A stretch of 64,000 nucleotides of DNA from Alcanivorax sp. S6407 (GCF_023016115.1 NZ_JALKBH010000008.1:62001-126000), one strand, 5' to 3'. Numbered from the stretch's first letter, positions 1-11,328 are shown. The notes: generated by a model not told the origin, from the letters alone. Program-made: numbers and translations.

Positions 1-447
1 TTCCGGGTTGCGCAGGAACTTGTACAGGTAGAAGTACGGCCACAGGCCCCACAGCGGCATGGTCCACAGGCTGCTGGCCATCCAGTGATCCGGATCGTTT
101 TCCGGGTCGTTGGCGAAGCGGTGGTGGCGCATGTGTAGCAGGCGGAACAGCTTGCCCTTGCCGAACGGCACGGCCACAAAGGTGGCGGCGGCCAGAATGA
201 AGTCGTTGTGCTCGGACTTCTGGGCGGCAGCGCGGTGAATGCCCTCATGGGCCGGGGTGAACAGGGCGTAGCCCGCGATGCTGTTGACTACCATGCCCAC
301 CCACAGGGGCCAGATGCCCATGGGGACCATGATCCAGGTCAGTGCCACGGCCGCAAGCGAGCCAACCAGAATTGCCAGGGTGGGCCACGCAAATTTCGGT
401 GACACCTTCAGTTTTGCCAGTTCGTTATTCTTCTCTGCGTTACTCAT
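1..447 (-). CDS. Fatty acid desaturase family protein, N-terminal part (runs off the window)
   Basis: This is a membrane-bound di-iron desaturase or hydroxylase acting on lipid chains; the exact substrate is not visible. The 149 residues present start MSNAEKNNEL and hold two hydrophobic segments (about residues 22-42 and 44-60). The first histidine box is HEGIH, about residue 69, and the second is HMRHH, about residue 110, followed by RFANDPENDPDHW. The HxxxH and HxxHH spacing fits the fatty acid desaturase superfamily (PF00487) and not the AlkB alkane hydroxylase boxes. A GGAG lies about 12 nt before the ATG. The third histidine box must lie beyond base 1. Carotenoid or sterol hydroxylases share this fold and remain possible. 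Confidence 0.8.
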   Translation of the reverse strand, partial: MSNAEKNNELAKLKVSPKFAWPTLAILVGSLAAVALTWIMVPMGIWPLWVGMVVNSIAGYALFTPAHEGIHRAAAQKSEHNDFILAAATFVAVPFGKGKLFRLLHMRHHRFANDPENDPDHWMASSLWTMPLWGLWPYFYLYKFLRNPE

Positions 448-551
448 TGCGCCAGTCTCCAATGGTGCTTTTATTCAGTGTTGCCCGAAACGGGTTCACG
501 GATAAGCGCGGATGCTGACAAGGGGGGGATGATAAATGACAGGGGATGATT

Positions 552-700
552 GAGTTACGAGTTACGAGTTACGAGAAGCGAGAAGCGAGAAGCGAGAAGC
601 GAGAAGCGAGAAGCGAGAAGCGAGAAGCGAGAAGCGAGAAGACAAGGTTCCGCTCCTCCAGGTTTTGACTTTCGAAACTCGTTACTCGCAACTCGTAACT
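552..700. repeat. Heptamer tandem repeat with inverted 3' arm
   Basis: Three GAGTTAC units (552-572) are followed by nine GAGAAGC units (573-635) and a degenerate tenth. After a 30-base spacer, bases 671-700 hold the complementary heptad series (ACTCGTT, ACTCGCA, ACTCGTA), so the whole can fold into a long imperfect hairpin. It ends 4 bases before the stop codon of the AraC-type gene. The spacer between the desaturase start and this repeat (448-551) shows nothing else. Confidence 0.9.
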
Positions 701-703
701 GAC

Positions 704-1699
704 TCATTCCTGCCGAAACTTCCCCGGGCTGGTGCCGAACCACCTCTGGAAGGCGCGGCGGAAGCTGGCTACGTCGGTGTAGCCGAGATCCTCTGCCACC
801 GCGGCCACGGTGTAGTGGGGCAGGCTGAGTAGCTGGGTGGCGCGGCGGCTGAGGGTCTGGTCGCGCAGTTGCTGGAAGCGGGTGTCTTCCTGCTTGAGCT
901 TGCGGATCAGGGTGCGCGGGCTCATGTGCAGTCGGTCGGCGATAGTGTCCAGGTCCGCCTTGCCTTCGGCCTGATGCAACAGGGCCAGCACCTGGTCGGT
1001 GACGGTGCCCATCTTGCGCAGGGACTCCTGGCGAGCTTCGCACTGGCCGATGGCCATCCACAGCAGTTCCCGGTCATGGCTGGCCAGGGGTTCGTCGCCG
1101 TAATGGGCCGGCAGGGTGAGGCCGGTTTGCGGAGCATCGAACACCACTTCGGTGCCGCGGAAGATCTTCTTGTAGGCATCCGCCCACGGTGGGGCCGGGT
1201 AATTGAAGTAGGCCACCCCGTCGTTGATGGGTTTGCCGCGCAGTACTACGTGGCAGGCGTAGGCGGACGCCATGGCGGATTCGGTGAGGAAGCGGATGTA
1301 GTCATCCATGGGGTAATTGAACTGCAGATGCAGGGTGATGGTGTCGGCATCTTCTTCCATCTCGGTATGGAATACCCGGGTGCGGGTGTTGGTGAAGGCG
1401 GCAAACACGCGCATGGCATCACGCAGGGTAGGGCTGGCCATGGCTGCCATGCCCATGGGGCCGTGCATGGCGGGCAGGGCTCGCAGGCCGGCCTGCAAGG
1501 CAAGATCCGGCAGGGGATTGATGGCCTGGGCATTGGCGATCAGCTGGCAGGTGCCGGCCCAATCGATAAAGCCATCACCGTGCTGCAGGGTCTCCACATT
1601 GATGCCGGTGTTGCAGACCAGGTTTTCCAGGCCGTCCTGATCCAGACCCATGGCCTGGGCAATCATGCGGCAGTAAGCCAGTGCCAGATCCGGGCTCAT
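704..1699 (-). CDS. AraC family transcriptional regulator
   Basis: A 331-residue regulator. Residues about 15-200 resemble the arabinose-binding-like domain of PF12625 regulators (OruR/ArgR-like group). The C-terminal 100 residues form the double helix-turn-helix of AraC proteins, with ADRLHMSPRTLIRKLKQE as the first HTH and VAAVAEDLGYTDVASFRRAF as the second, ending FGTSPGKFRQE. Its ATG overlaps the TGA of the upstream TetR gene (ATGA), so the two are translationally coupled. Together they face the divergent oxygenase/SDR genes, which are the likely targets. The inducer is unknown; PF12625 relatives often respond to small metabolites or lipids. Confidence 0.9.
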   Translation of the reverse strand: MSPDLALAYCRMIAQAMGLDQDGLENLVCNTGINVETLQHGDGFIDWAGTCQLIANAQAINPLPDLALQAGLRALPAMHGPMGMAAMASPTLRDAMRVFAAFTNTRTRVFHTEMEEDADTITLHLQFNYPMDDYIRFLTESAMASAYACHVVLRGKPINDGVAYFNYPAPPWADAYKKIFRGTEVVFDAPQTGLTLPAHYGDEPLASHDRELLWMAIGQCEARQESLRKMGTVTDQVLALLHQAEGKADLDTIADRLHMSPRTLIRKLKQEDTRFQQLRDQTLSRRATQLLSLPHYTVAAVAEDLGYTDVASFRRAFQRWFGTSPGKFRQE

Positions 1700-2313
1700 G
1701 CTTGCACCTCCGATGAGGACGGGGGCAGGGTCATGTAGTTGGCTACCATGCTGGTCAGTTCCGTGGCGAGGGCGTTTTCGCGAATCAGTCCGTTGTGCTG
1801 GCTGATGTGACGCACCATGGTGAACAGTACGCTGTTGGTGACGATGAACACCCGCACTTCCAGATTATCGATGGGGTAATCCCGATAGTGGCGCAGGAAA
1901 TAAACCCGAGCCAGTTCCATGAAGTGTTGTTGCAGTACATCCACCACCCGGTCGGTGGGCAGCCGGTGCCAGTTGCGCACCAGCTCCAGATAAAGGCCAT
2001 CACGGGAATGCAGCACGGCAAAGCCAAAGCGGATGGCATTGCCGATCAGGGCATGCATGTCGTCGTTATCCAGCAGCGGGAGCCGGCGCAGGCCTGTGCC
2101 GATACCTTCCGCCAGGCTTTCCATCAGGGCCTCGATCAGCGATTCCTTGTCACCAAAGTACTGATACAGCGAGCCCACGCTGACCCCGGCGGCCTCGGCA
2201 ATCCGGGCGGTGGTCGTGTTATCCAGCCCTTGCTGCTGGATGACCCTGGCGGTGGCATCGATCAGGGCTTGGACCAGTTCCCGTGAGCGCTGCTGCTGTG
2301 GACGTTTACGCAT
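1696..2313 (-). CDS. TetR/AcrR family transcriptional regulator
   Basis: A 205-residue repressor with a standard N-terminal HTH (TTTARIAEAAGVSVGSLYQYF, about residues 28-48) and an all-helical ligand domain. A longer frame continues upstream to 2451, but it would cover the palindromic operator, and the family normally begins just before the RSRELVQALIDAT helix. I therefore chose the ATG giving MRKRPQQQ. The stop codon overlaps the AraC start. The 22-bp palindrome at 2379-2400, between this gene and the oxygenase gene, is the expected binding site, implying autoregulation plus control of the divergent genes. Confidence 0.9.
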   Translation of the reverse strand: MRKRPQQQRSRELVQALIDATARVIQQQGLDNTTTARIAEAAGVSVGSLYQYFGDKESLIEALMESLAEGIGTGLRRLPLLDNDDMHALIGNAIRFGFAVLHSRDGLYLELVRNWHRLPTDRVVDVLQQHFMELARVYFLRHYRDYPIDNLEVRVFIVTNSVLFTMVRHISQHNGLIRENALATELTSMVANYMTLPPSSSEVQA

Positions 2314-2378
2314 AACGACTCTTCTCTGTAGCCCTTCTTGTGATGGCTCATGTTGAGCCAGTTTTAAAATGCGAATTG

Positions 2379-2400
2379 AATGCGAATACATATTCGCATT
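2379..2400. promoter_or_regulatory. Palindromic operator, probable TetR site
   Basis: Ten-base arms AATGCGAATA and TATTCGCATT surround a CA centre, a perfect inverted repeat. A further half-site-like AATGCGAAT lies directly upstream at 2368-2376. The site sits in the divergent region between the TetR and oxygenase genes, about 65 nt from the TetR start and 49 nt from the oxygenase start, a typical position for a repressor controlling both directions. Binding by this TetR is inferred. Confidence 0.75.
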
Positions 2401-2449
2401 AGGGTGCCTGTCATTGCAACAACTGTCGTACTGACACGTGGAGGCGAGC

Positions 2450-3700
2450 ATGAACGCTCAAGCCAAGGCTCAGCAAGCATTGCCGGCGGTACCCGGACGG
2501 GTACGGCCTTTCGAGAAGACCCAGCAGCCGACACCGCTGCTGCTGAAGACCCTGTTGGGCCGCGATCTGGCGCCCAGCCGGGAAGAATTTGACGGGGTTG
2601 TGGGCGCGCTCTGGGTGGGGGATCCGGAGATGGATGCGCTGGTGGACTGGATGATGGAATACGGTGCCCGGGATGCCCGTGCCATGTTCGAAACCGCCAT
2701 CAATAAAGGGCTCGCGGCAGTGAAAGAGTGCCCTGAGCCGCTGCGGGCCTTTATTCGCAAGGTGGAGAAACGCCCGTCATGGGTGGATTTCGACCTGATC
2801 AATGAAGGTGCCCGCTTTATTCATTCCACCGGCATGACCGCACCCTATGTGCTGCGCGATCTGGCCTTGATGGGCGGCTACCTGCTGTCCGGTTTCAATC
2901 AGTCACTGGTGCTGACCGGTGCTCTCAACAAGGGGGCCTCCCAGCGGGTGGCTGAAACCGGTAAGTGGTGGGTGGACTGCACCGAGGTAGACGGACTGCA
3001 GCGCTTCGGAGCGGGTTTCCGCTCCACCCTGCATGTGCGCATGGTGCATTCCCTGGTACGCCGCAACCTCAATCGTCGCGACGACTGGGATGCCAGCGAG
3101 TGGGGCATGCCCCTGAGCCAGGTGGACATGGTGGCCACCTATCTGGGCTTCTGTGTAGTGATGCTCGGTGGCCTGCGCAAACTGGGTGTGCCGGTGACAC
3201 CGCGGGAATCCAAAGCGGTGATGCACCTGTGGAAGTACGCCAGCTGGCTGATGGGCGTGGAAGAGCGTTGGCTGGTGGATACCGAGCGTCAGGGCATTGT
3301 GCTGCTGCAGCATACCCTGATGACCCAGAGCCGTCCGGACGAGACCACCCGGGAGCTTGGCAAGGCGCTGGCAGACGAGCCGCTGGAGCGACACTTCAGT
3401 CATCTGGAAGGTATCCAGCGCCGTCTGGCCTATGAGAAGCACCTGAGCATGAGCAGTTATTTCCTGGACAAGGAAAAGATGGCGCAGTTGGGGCTGCCCG
3501 AGTCCACCTTGCCCTGGTATCCGGTGGCCACTCTGGTGCCGCGTTTTGTGGGTCACGTTTCGCAACGCTACAACCCGGTACTGCGCCGCCGTCAGGAGCG
3601 CCGTGGCCGCCGGGATCAGCTGGAAGTGTTGAACCAGATGTTCGGTGATTCCGAGCAGGGAATTATTCGTCCGGATGCGAAGCATCCTGGCCACGTTTGA
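2450..3700 (+). CDS. MpaB-like oxygenase family protein (DUF2236)
   Basis: A 416-residue protein resembling the DUF2236 group, which includes latex-clearing protein and the fungal MpaB oxygenase, heme-containing enzymes that cleave carbon-carbon double bonds. Visible family marks are the region around VEKRPSWVDFDLINEGARF, the hydrophobic stretch LRDLALMGGYLLSGF, and the RMVHSLVRR motif, where family members place a heme-contacting His/Arg. The start at 2450 has GGAGG five bases upstream; an in-frame GTG at 2438 overlaps that Shine-Dalgarno and is unlikely. The stop region overlaps or abuts the SDR gene. Divergent from the TetR/AraC pair. The substrate, perhaps a lipid or isoprenoid, is not determinable. 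Confidence 0.75.
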   Translation: MNAQAKAQQALPAVPGRVRPFEKTQQPTPLLLKTLLGRDLAPSREEFDGVVGALWVGDPEMDALVDWMMEYGARDARAMFETAINKGLAAVKECPEPLRAFIRKVEKRPSWVDFDLINEGARFIHSTGMTAPYVLRDLALMGGYLLSGFNQSLVLTGALNKGASQRVAETGKWWVDCTEVDGLQRFGAGFRSTLHVRMVHSLVRRNLNRRDDWDASEWGMPLSQVDMVATYLGFCVVMLGGLRKLGVPVTPRESKAVMHLWKYASWLMGVEERWLVDTERQGIVLLQHTLMTQSRPDETTRELGKALADEPLERHFSHLEGIQRRLAYEKHLSMSSYFLDKEKMAQLGLPESTLPWYPVATLVPRFVGHVSQRYNPVLRRRQERRGRRDQLEVLNQMFGDSEQGIIRPDAKHPGHV

Positions 3701-3720
3701 ATACGCAGCAGGTGACTATT

Positions 3721-4584
3721 GTGACTGACAAGCAAAAGACGGTACTGATTACTGGTGCTTCATCCGGCATCGGTTATGCCACCGCCCAGCTCTTTCAAAA
3801 GAAGGGCTGGAATGTGGTGGCGACTATGCGCAACCCCAGTGACGCCAGTGGCCTGGCGTCACTGCCGGGTGTGCTGGTGTTGCGGCTGGATGTGAATGAC
3901 CGCGACAGCATTTACAGCGCGATCGAGGGTGCCATTGAAAAATTCGGTGCTATCGATGTGCTGGTTAACAACGCCGGTTATGGGCTGATGGGGGCCTTTG
4001 AAACCCTCAGTGAAGAGCAGATCATTCGCCAGTTTGATACTAATGTTTTCGGGCTGATGGAAACCTGCCGTGCGGTGCTGCCGCACTTCCGTGAGCGCAA
4101 GAGTGGAGCGCTGGTCAATGTGGCCAGCATGGTCGGCCGTGTGCCGTTGCCACTGTACAGCGTGTACAACTCCAGCAAGTGGGCGGTGGAAGGCTTTACT
4201 GAGGGGCTGGTCTATGAGCTGGCGCCGCTGGGTATCAATGTGAAGATCATCGAGCCGGGCGCAGTGAATACCGCCTTCTTTGGCCGTTCTTCCGACCGGG
4301 ATAACCAGACCGGTGTGTCCACTTACGACAACTACGCCAAAGAGCAGTTCGGCGTCATGGACAAGACCGGGCCGGGCGGCTCGACCCCGGAACAGGCGGC
4401 GGAAGTGATCTATCGCGCCTCTACCGACGGCAGTTCCCGCCTGCGTTATAGCGTAGGGGTGGATGCCCGCATGCTGCTGACGGCACGACGCCTGCTGCCG
4501 GAAACCCTGTTCCGTTCCATGATTCGCATGAGTCTCTCGGACAAGGCGTTCAACAGCGTGGGCAAGTTGCTATACAAGCCCTGA
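3721..4584 (+). CDS. SDR family NAD(P)-dependent oxidoreductase
   Basis: A classical short-chain dehydrogenase of 287 residues. It has the cofactor motif TGASSGIG near the N-terminus, NNAG in the middle, and the catalytic Ser plus YNSSK (Tyr and Lys four apart). The GTG at 3721 gives VTDKQKTVLITG, a normal N-terminus, with AGCAGG just upstream. A TTG at 3697 overlapping the oxygenase stop would add eight residues and is the alternative. It likely reduces or oxidises a carbonyl or alcohol generated by the oxygenase in the same transcript (inference). Confidence 0.9.
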   Translation: MTDKQKTVLITGASSGIGYATAQLFQKKGWNVVATMRNPSDASGLASLPGVLVLRLDVNDRDSIYSAIEGAIEKFGAIDVLVNNAGYGLMGAFETLSEEQIIRQFDTNVFGLMETCRAVLPHFRERKSGALVNVASMVGRVPLPLYSVYNSSKWAVEGFTEGLVYELAPLGINVKIIEPGAVNTAFFGRSSDRDNQTGVSTYDNYAKEQFGVMDKTGPGGSTPEQAAEVIYRASTDGSSRLRYSVGVDARMLLTARRLLPETLFRSMIRMSLSDKAFNSVGKLLYKP

Positions 4585-4726
4585 AACAAGCCCTGATCAA
4601 CGATGGCACCACCCGCCTGCGGGTGGTGCGACCGTTTGCAAAGCGGATTTTTCCCGGGCGAACTGGCGGGGGTTGGCAAGCTTGCCGCTACCCGGTCGGG
4701 TCAGATTCGCTTTGCAAGCGGAAGAA

Positions 4727-4844
4727 GCCGCTGTAGGAGCTTGCCTGCAAGCGATCCGAGCCCAAGCGAGAAAATCGGTTTCGGGTTACGAGAAGCGAGT
4801 TTCGAAAATCGATAAAATCATCGCCTGCAGGCAGGCTCCCACAG
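4727..4844. repeat. REP/heptad composite repeat, copy 1
   Basis: The left REP-like half (GCCGCTGTAGGAGCTTGCC, then GCAAGCGATCCGAGCC) is followed by one heptad arm (GGTTACGAGAAGCGAGTTTC) and then directly by an inverted REP end, GCCTGCAGGCAGGCTCCCAC. The second heptad arm is missing, so this copy looks deleted. The gap between the SDR and GNAT genes (4585-5116) otherwise holds the terminator at 4879-4906 and the palindrome at 4943-4960; no gene is visible. Confidence 0.8.
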
Positions 4845-4878
4845 CGGGATATCTGTGCCGTATGGGAGGTTTACCACC

Positions 4879-4906
4879 AAAAAAAATGGCCGTCGAGGGG
4901 ACGGCC
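4879..4906 (-). terminator. Rho-independent terminator for the minus-strand GNAT operon
   Basis: Read on the minus strand, GGCCGTC (4906-4900) and GACGGCC (4894-4888) form a 7-bp stem followed by A and eight T (4887-4879). It lies about 210 nt past the acetyltransferase stop, the nearest upstream minus-strand gene. Confidence 0.75.
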
Positions 4907-4942
4907 AGAAGGGGGTTCATGGAGCCTGCCGGGGGGAGGTCT

Positions 4943-4960
4943 ATGACTCCAGGGAGTCAT
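4943..4960. repeat. 18-bp palindrome ATGACTCC-AG-GGAGTCAT
   Basis: A perfect inverted repeat with 8-base arms, followed at 4964 by another TGACTCC. It lies in the 3' untranslated region of the minus-strand operon, upstream of the terminator. It could be an RNA hairpin or a protein site; there is no neighbouring promoter to favour the latter. Confidence 0.6.
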
Positions 4961-5116
4961 CCTTGACTCCGGGGGTTTCAGAATGAGCGCAATCTCATTG
5001 GGTGGCCGCGAAGTTCGCTGACCGTGAGAAGATAATACGAGGGAAGGCTGGGGCAACCCAGCGCACTTGTTTGAGACGTTTGATCAAAAAATCTGATCAA
5101 TAAATGGCCTGTATAC

Positions 5117-5722
5117 CTAATTTGTCACTAATGATTTGCGCATAAGGTGGCGGGTCAGGCTGACGCCACCACGGTCGGCCTGTTCTTCCCCTTCACTATT
5201 GAAGCCCATGAACTGGAAGAAATCGTGGGCGGTCAGGCTCACATAAGCGGTGAGCCTGCTAACACCATCCACTCGGGCACCGTCCTCCAGATGCTGGTAG
5301 AGCAGCGTCGCGATGCCCACCCGGGCCGAATCCGGGTGCACGTAGATCATATTGATGCAGTCCTGCACACGCTGGGCAAAGCCCACTAGTTCCTGGTCCC
5401 ATTCCGCCACCACGGTTTCGCCTTCGCTGAGTAGCGAGATCAGGCTGTCGTGGCTCTGCGCCTGACTCCAGGCATCTCTTTGTGCCTGATTATACTGGTC
5501 AGCAGTACCCACCTGGATGGCATCGCGGAAGACACTGATCAACTTGCTCACATCCGCGGATTCCAGCGGCCGGATCTGAAAAGGCAGAAAGGCGGCGAAG
5601 GGATCGGGTTCGTTGGCGGGAGGGTTGCCGGCGGCAGGGAGCTCGGGTTCAACCAGTGGCTTTGGTGGCGCGTCGGGCGCAGCCTGTGGTTTGGCAAAAA
5701 AGCGACGGATCCAGCCCATCAT
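5117..5722 (-). CDS. GNAT family N-acetyltransferase
   Basis: A 201-residue protein. The first 50 residues form a Pro-rich tail after MMGWIRRFFAKPQ. The GNAT fold begins near IRPLESADVSKL, and its acetyl-CoA loop region is IYVHPDSARVGIATLLYQHL (about residues 145-164). The C-terminal FFQFMGFNSEGEE is also typical. The usual Q/RxxGxG/A loop is degenerate (ARVGIA), but the surrounding helix is normal. Its start overlaps the stop of the upstream coiled-coil gene by one base (TAATG), so they form an operon. The acceptor substrate is unknown. Confidence 0.8.
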   Translation of the reverse strand: MMGWIRRFFAKPQAAPDAPPKPLVEPELPAAGNPPANEPDPFAAFLPFQIRPLESADVSKLISVFRDAIQVGTADQYNQAQRDAWSQAQSHDSLISLLSEGETVVAEWDQELVGFAQRVQDCINMIYVHPDSARVGIATLLYQHLEDGARVDGVSRLTAYVSLTAHDFFQFMGFNSEGEEQADRGGVSLTRHLMRKSLVTN

Positions 5723-6012
5723 TACGGTGTCCCCCCGGCAGAATCTGCCTGTTCGCCATCGCCCTGTGCCGCTTCGGCCTCTTTCAGGGCGTCAATCTGT
5801 TCGCGAAGTGCCTTGAGGTAGGCATCTTGCTGATCCAGCAACTGACGGGTGGTCTGGTGCTGGGCTTCCAGTTCCTGTGTGCGCGCTTCCAGTTCTTGTT
5901 GTTCGCGCAGGCGGGCGTCGCGTTGCTCGGCATTGAGCAGCTCGCTATCACTGGCGTGCAGTGCATTGCACAGGGCCAGAAAGGGCAATGTGATTGGTAT
6001 CAGACGACGCAC
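5722..6012 (-). CDS. Small exported coiled-coil protein of unknown function
   Basis: A 96-residue protein. Residues 1-20 (MRRLIPITLPFLALCNALHA) look like a signal peptide. From residue 22 to about 80 the sequence is a heptad-rich helix (LLNAEQRDARLREQQELEAR and on) with many Glu, Gln and Arg, predicting a periplasmic coiled coil; the tail is Gly/Glu rich. I do not recognise a family. It is the first gene of a two-gene operon with the acetyltransferase. The 250 bases upstream (6013-6262) separate it from the divergent lipoprotein gene and should contain both promoters; no clear sites were found. Confidence 0.7.
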   Translation of the reverse strand: MRRLIPITLPFLALCNALHASDSELLNAEQRDARLREQQELEARTQELEAQHQTTRQLLDQQDAYLKALREQIDALKEAEAAQGDGEQADSAGGTP

Positions 6013-6262
6013 GGAGCTTCCCCAAACTCAACGTGAAGGAGAGTCAGCATAGCAAAAACCGGGCGCTTTGGGGGAGGGGTATACCTTGCGCCAGGTTGTG
6101 TGAACAAGGTAAACGCCCTGTAGGGTCTTTGCTGGGGTTTGGTTAGGGCCAGTCCCGCAGGGAATAAGTTTGCATTAACGTGCCAATAAGCGTTTCTCCT
6201 CGCCTTTAAAAACAACAACGGCCTGTCGTCTTTGTGACGCCTGCGGCCACCCGGGAGGTCTT

Positions 6263-8260
6263 ATGTTCACCCTGAATTTCAGCAAGCCCCAGCCCCTGAT
6301 ACGCCACCTTTGCATGACGGTTCTGGCCAGCTCCCTGCTGGCAGCTTGCGGTGGTGGCGGTTCGTCCTCGACCGTCGCGGCCAATACGTCCAGCTCTTCT
6401 GCCAACGAAGCCGCAGCGCAGGCCGGAACAAATGACACCCCGGATATTCCGGTGGTGGCTCGACGTGTTCCTGGCTACCAGACTCCCGGACTGGTCCTGG
6501 CGGAGGTCGATCCCGACAATACAACGGCCTCCTGCCGGGCCGGGCGGGCGTTGGTCGGCAGTGCCAATTATCAGGTGCTGCTGACTTCTTCCAGCGGTGA
6601 GACGATCAGTTTTCAGGTGATGGAGCCGGCCAATGTGGACTGTGTGACAGGTCACCCGTTGATGCTGCATGGCCACGGTTTTGGTGGTCAGCGGGTAACG
6701 GATCCGGCAGGTACGCAACTGCAGCGCTTGCTGGATAACGGTTACACGGTCATCAGTATTGATCAGCGCGGTTTCAATGAGAGTAGTGGCACCGTAAGAG
6801 TGATGGATCCCAATTTCGAGGGGCGTGACCTGCTGCAGATTCTCGACTGGGCGGAAACCCACCTTGATTATCTGGCTCACGATCGTCAGCCCGCGGGTGA
6901 TTTCAACCTGGCAGCCGGTGCCACCGGTGGCAGCTATGGAGGCATGTATCAACTGCTGATTCACAACATCGACCCGCAACATCGTCTGGATGTGCTTACC
7001 CCGGATATCACGCCCCACGATCTGCGTGACAGCCTTAACCCCAATGGCACCATCAAGTCAGCATGGGATTTGCTGCTGGTGGCGGGGGGAGAGAGTGGCG
7101 CCAATCAGCCACTGTTGGGCGGCCTGGACCCGGCCATCAAGGAAACGCTGGTACGGGGCGCGGCGTTTAATGTGATGCACCAGGGGGCCTTGCCGTTCTT
7201 CTATTACCACAGCGCGGCCTACTTCCTGGAGGCATTGCCGGCGGATCAGCAGCAGCCTATGGACTTCCTGACGGCGCCGATAGCCGGCGGCCTTGAATAC
7301 GAGTTCCCGGCGGTGCAGCCGGCGCCAGTGGATATTCTCTTTTCCCAGGGCATCCGCGACACCCTGTTCAACTTCAACGCAGGCTGGGAAAACTTTCAGG
7401 GATACCGGGCGCTGGGCGGCGATGTGCGCCTGATGGGGCACGAGACGGGCCATATTCTTCCCGAGATTGCCGGGCTGCTGGAACAACTCGGGCCGTTGGC
7501 AGAGGGCGTTGCTCCACTGCAGGATCTGCTCAACAGCCTGGGGGCGGATCTGCCTGAGTTGCAACAGGCGGGTGGAGCCGCAGCCTGTGGCGATCTGAGC
7601 CGCAACGATGCGGTGTTGGCGTTCCTCAATGAAAAGCTGGAGCCGCCACGGGCAGAGACACTCGCTGCAGAGGTGAGTGCCGCTGTGGACAGGCTGCAAA
7701 ATGAAGTGTGCCTGCCCCTCAAGGATGGTGAAGCGGTATGGCGAACGCTGGCGCAAATCGATGATGAAAACCGGTTTGAAACGGCTGTGCCGGAAACGGC
7801 AGTGCCCATTCCCAACAGTCTTCCAGGGCTGACCAGCCTGCTGACACCGGTGTTTATCCCGCTGCAGAACCTGCCGGAGGAGCTGGCGGGAGTGGCAGGG
7901 ATTGGTGCCCTGGATGTGACACTTGGTCTGCCTTTGCTTGGGGTACCGGAATACTGCAACGTGGATGCGGATCTGCCGGAAGAGCTGCCGGCCACCGGCT
8001 GTGATGCCATCGTTCATGTGGGCTGGGGTGCGCGTGTCGGAACCGAAGCTCCCCGACTGATCGATGATCAACTCACCCCGTTACGGGGCCTGGGTCAGCA
8101 TCAGGTAGAGATGGTCGGTGTGGCAGAAGCGCTGGAAGAGGGCGAACAGCTGGGGCTGTTGGTCTACGGCTACCACCTGCAATACCTGTCCAGCCTGAGC
8201 CGGGATGTACTGGTGCCGGCAGTGACCCTGGAAGGGACGGTGCTGGTGCCGGTGCTTTGA
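6263..8260 (+). CDS. Lipoprotein with alpha/beta-hydrolase domain
   Basis: A 665-residue predicted lipoprotein. A signal sequence ends in the lipobox LLAAC with Cys29, followed by a GGGGSSS linker. The hydrolase part begins around residue 90: HGHGFGG resembles an oxyanion-hole loop, GGSYGG (about residue 225) is the nucleophile elbow with Ser, and MGHETGH (about residue 393) probably supplies the catalytic His. This layout is like S15 peptidases or CocE-type esterases. The C-terminal 250 residues resemble the binding-domain half of such enzymes, but I cannot name a domain. Residue +2 after Cys is Gly, not Asp, so outer-membrane sorting is expected. Substrate unknown. Confidence 0.75.
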   Translation: MFTLNFSKPQPLIRHLCMTVLASSLLAACGGGGSSSTVAANTSSSSANEAAAQAGTNDTPDIPVVARRVPGYQTPGLVLAEVDPDNTTASCRAGRALVGSANYQVLLTSSSGETISFQVMEPANVDCVTGHPLMLHGHGFGGQRVTDPAGTQLQRLLDNGYTVISIDQRGFNESSGTVRVMDPNFEGRDLLQILDWAETHLDYLAHDRQPAGDFNLAAGATGGSYGGMYQLLIHNIDPQHRLDVLTPDITPHDLRDSLNPNGTIKSAWDLLLVAGGESGANQPLLGGLDPAIKETLVRGAAFNVMHQGALPFFYYHSAAYFLEALPADQQQPMDFLTAPIAGGLEYEFPAVQPAPVDILFSQGIRDTLFNFNAGWENFQGYRALGGDVRLMGHETGHILPEIAGLLEQLGPLAEGVAPLQDLLNSLGADLPELQQAGGAAACGDLSRNDAVLAFLNEKLEPPRAETLAAEVSAAVDRLQNEVCLPLKDGEAVWRTLAQIDDENRFETAVPETAVPIPNSLPGLTSLLTPVFIPLQNLPEELAGVAGIGALDVTLGLPLLGVPEYCNVDADLPEELPATGCDAIVHVGWGARVGTEAPRLIDDQLTPLRGLGQHQVEMVGVAEALEEGEQLGLLVYGYHLQYLSSLSRDVLVPAVTLEGTVLVPVL

Positions 8261-8342
8261 GGAGCGAGTTGAAAGTTTAAAGTTGAAAGGCGCGGGGTGG
8301 ATCTGGTGCTACACGACCACGCCACAGCCGCGCAGTTGCACT

Positions 8343-8533
8343 TGTAGGAGCGGTCGTTCGACCGCGATTAGAGCGACAGCGAGGGATGAGTTTCGAGTTA
8401 CGAGAAGCGAGTTTTGAAAATCAAAACCCGTCAGGTGCATCGCAGGTTTTGCCTTTCGCAACTCGAAACTCGTCACTCGCTTCTGATTTATTCCTCGCCA
8501 AGGCTCGGATCGCTTGCAGGCAAGCTCCCACAG
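8343..8533. repeat. REP/heptad composite repeat, copy 2
   Basis: Starts with TGTAGGAGCGGTCGTTCGAC, a small palindrome. This is followed by the heptad arm GAGTTTCGAGTTACGAGAAG, a 30-base centre, the inverted heptad arm (CGCAACTCGAAACTCGTCAC), and the inverted REP ending CTTGCAGGCAAGCTCCCACA. Just before it, at 8269-8289, a minor heptad run GTTGAAAGTTTAAAGTTGAA follows the lipoprotein stop codon. The rest of 8261-8580 shows no gene. Confidence 0.85.
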
Positions 8534-8580
8534 TAGGGGCGGCAAGCCCTTCGCGTGCTGCATGTTGCGTGCAGCGTCTC

Positions 8581-11328
<2,748 letters not shown>

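Noticed and set aside
1-447. Alkane monooxygenase AlkB
   Set aside because: The histidine boxes are HEGIH and HMRHH, not the AlkB pattern.
552-642. Possible CRISPR array
   Set aside because: Units are 7 bp and directly joined, with no spacers.
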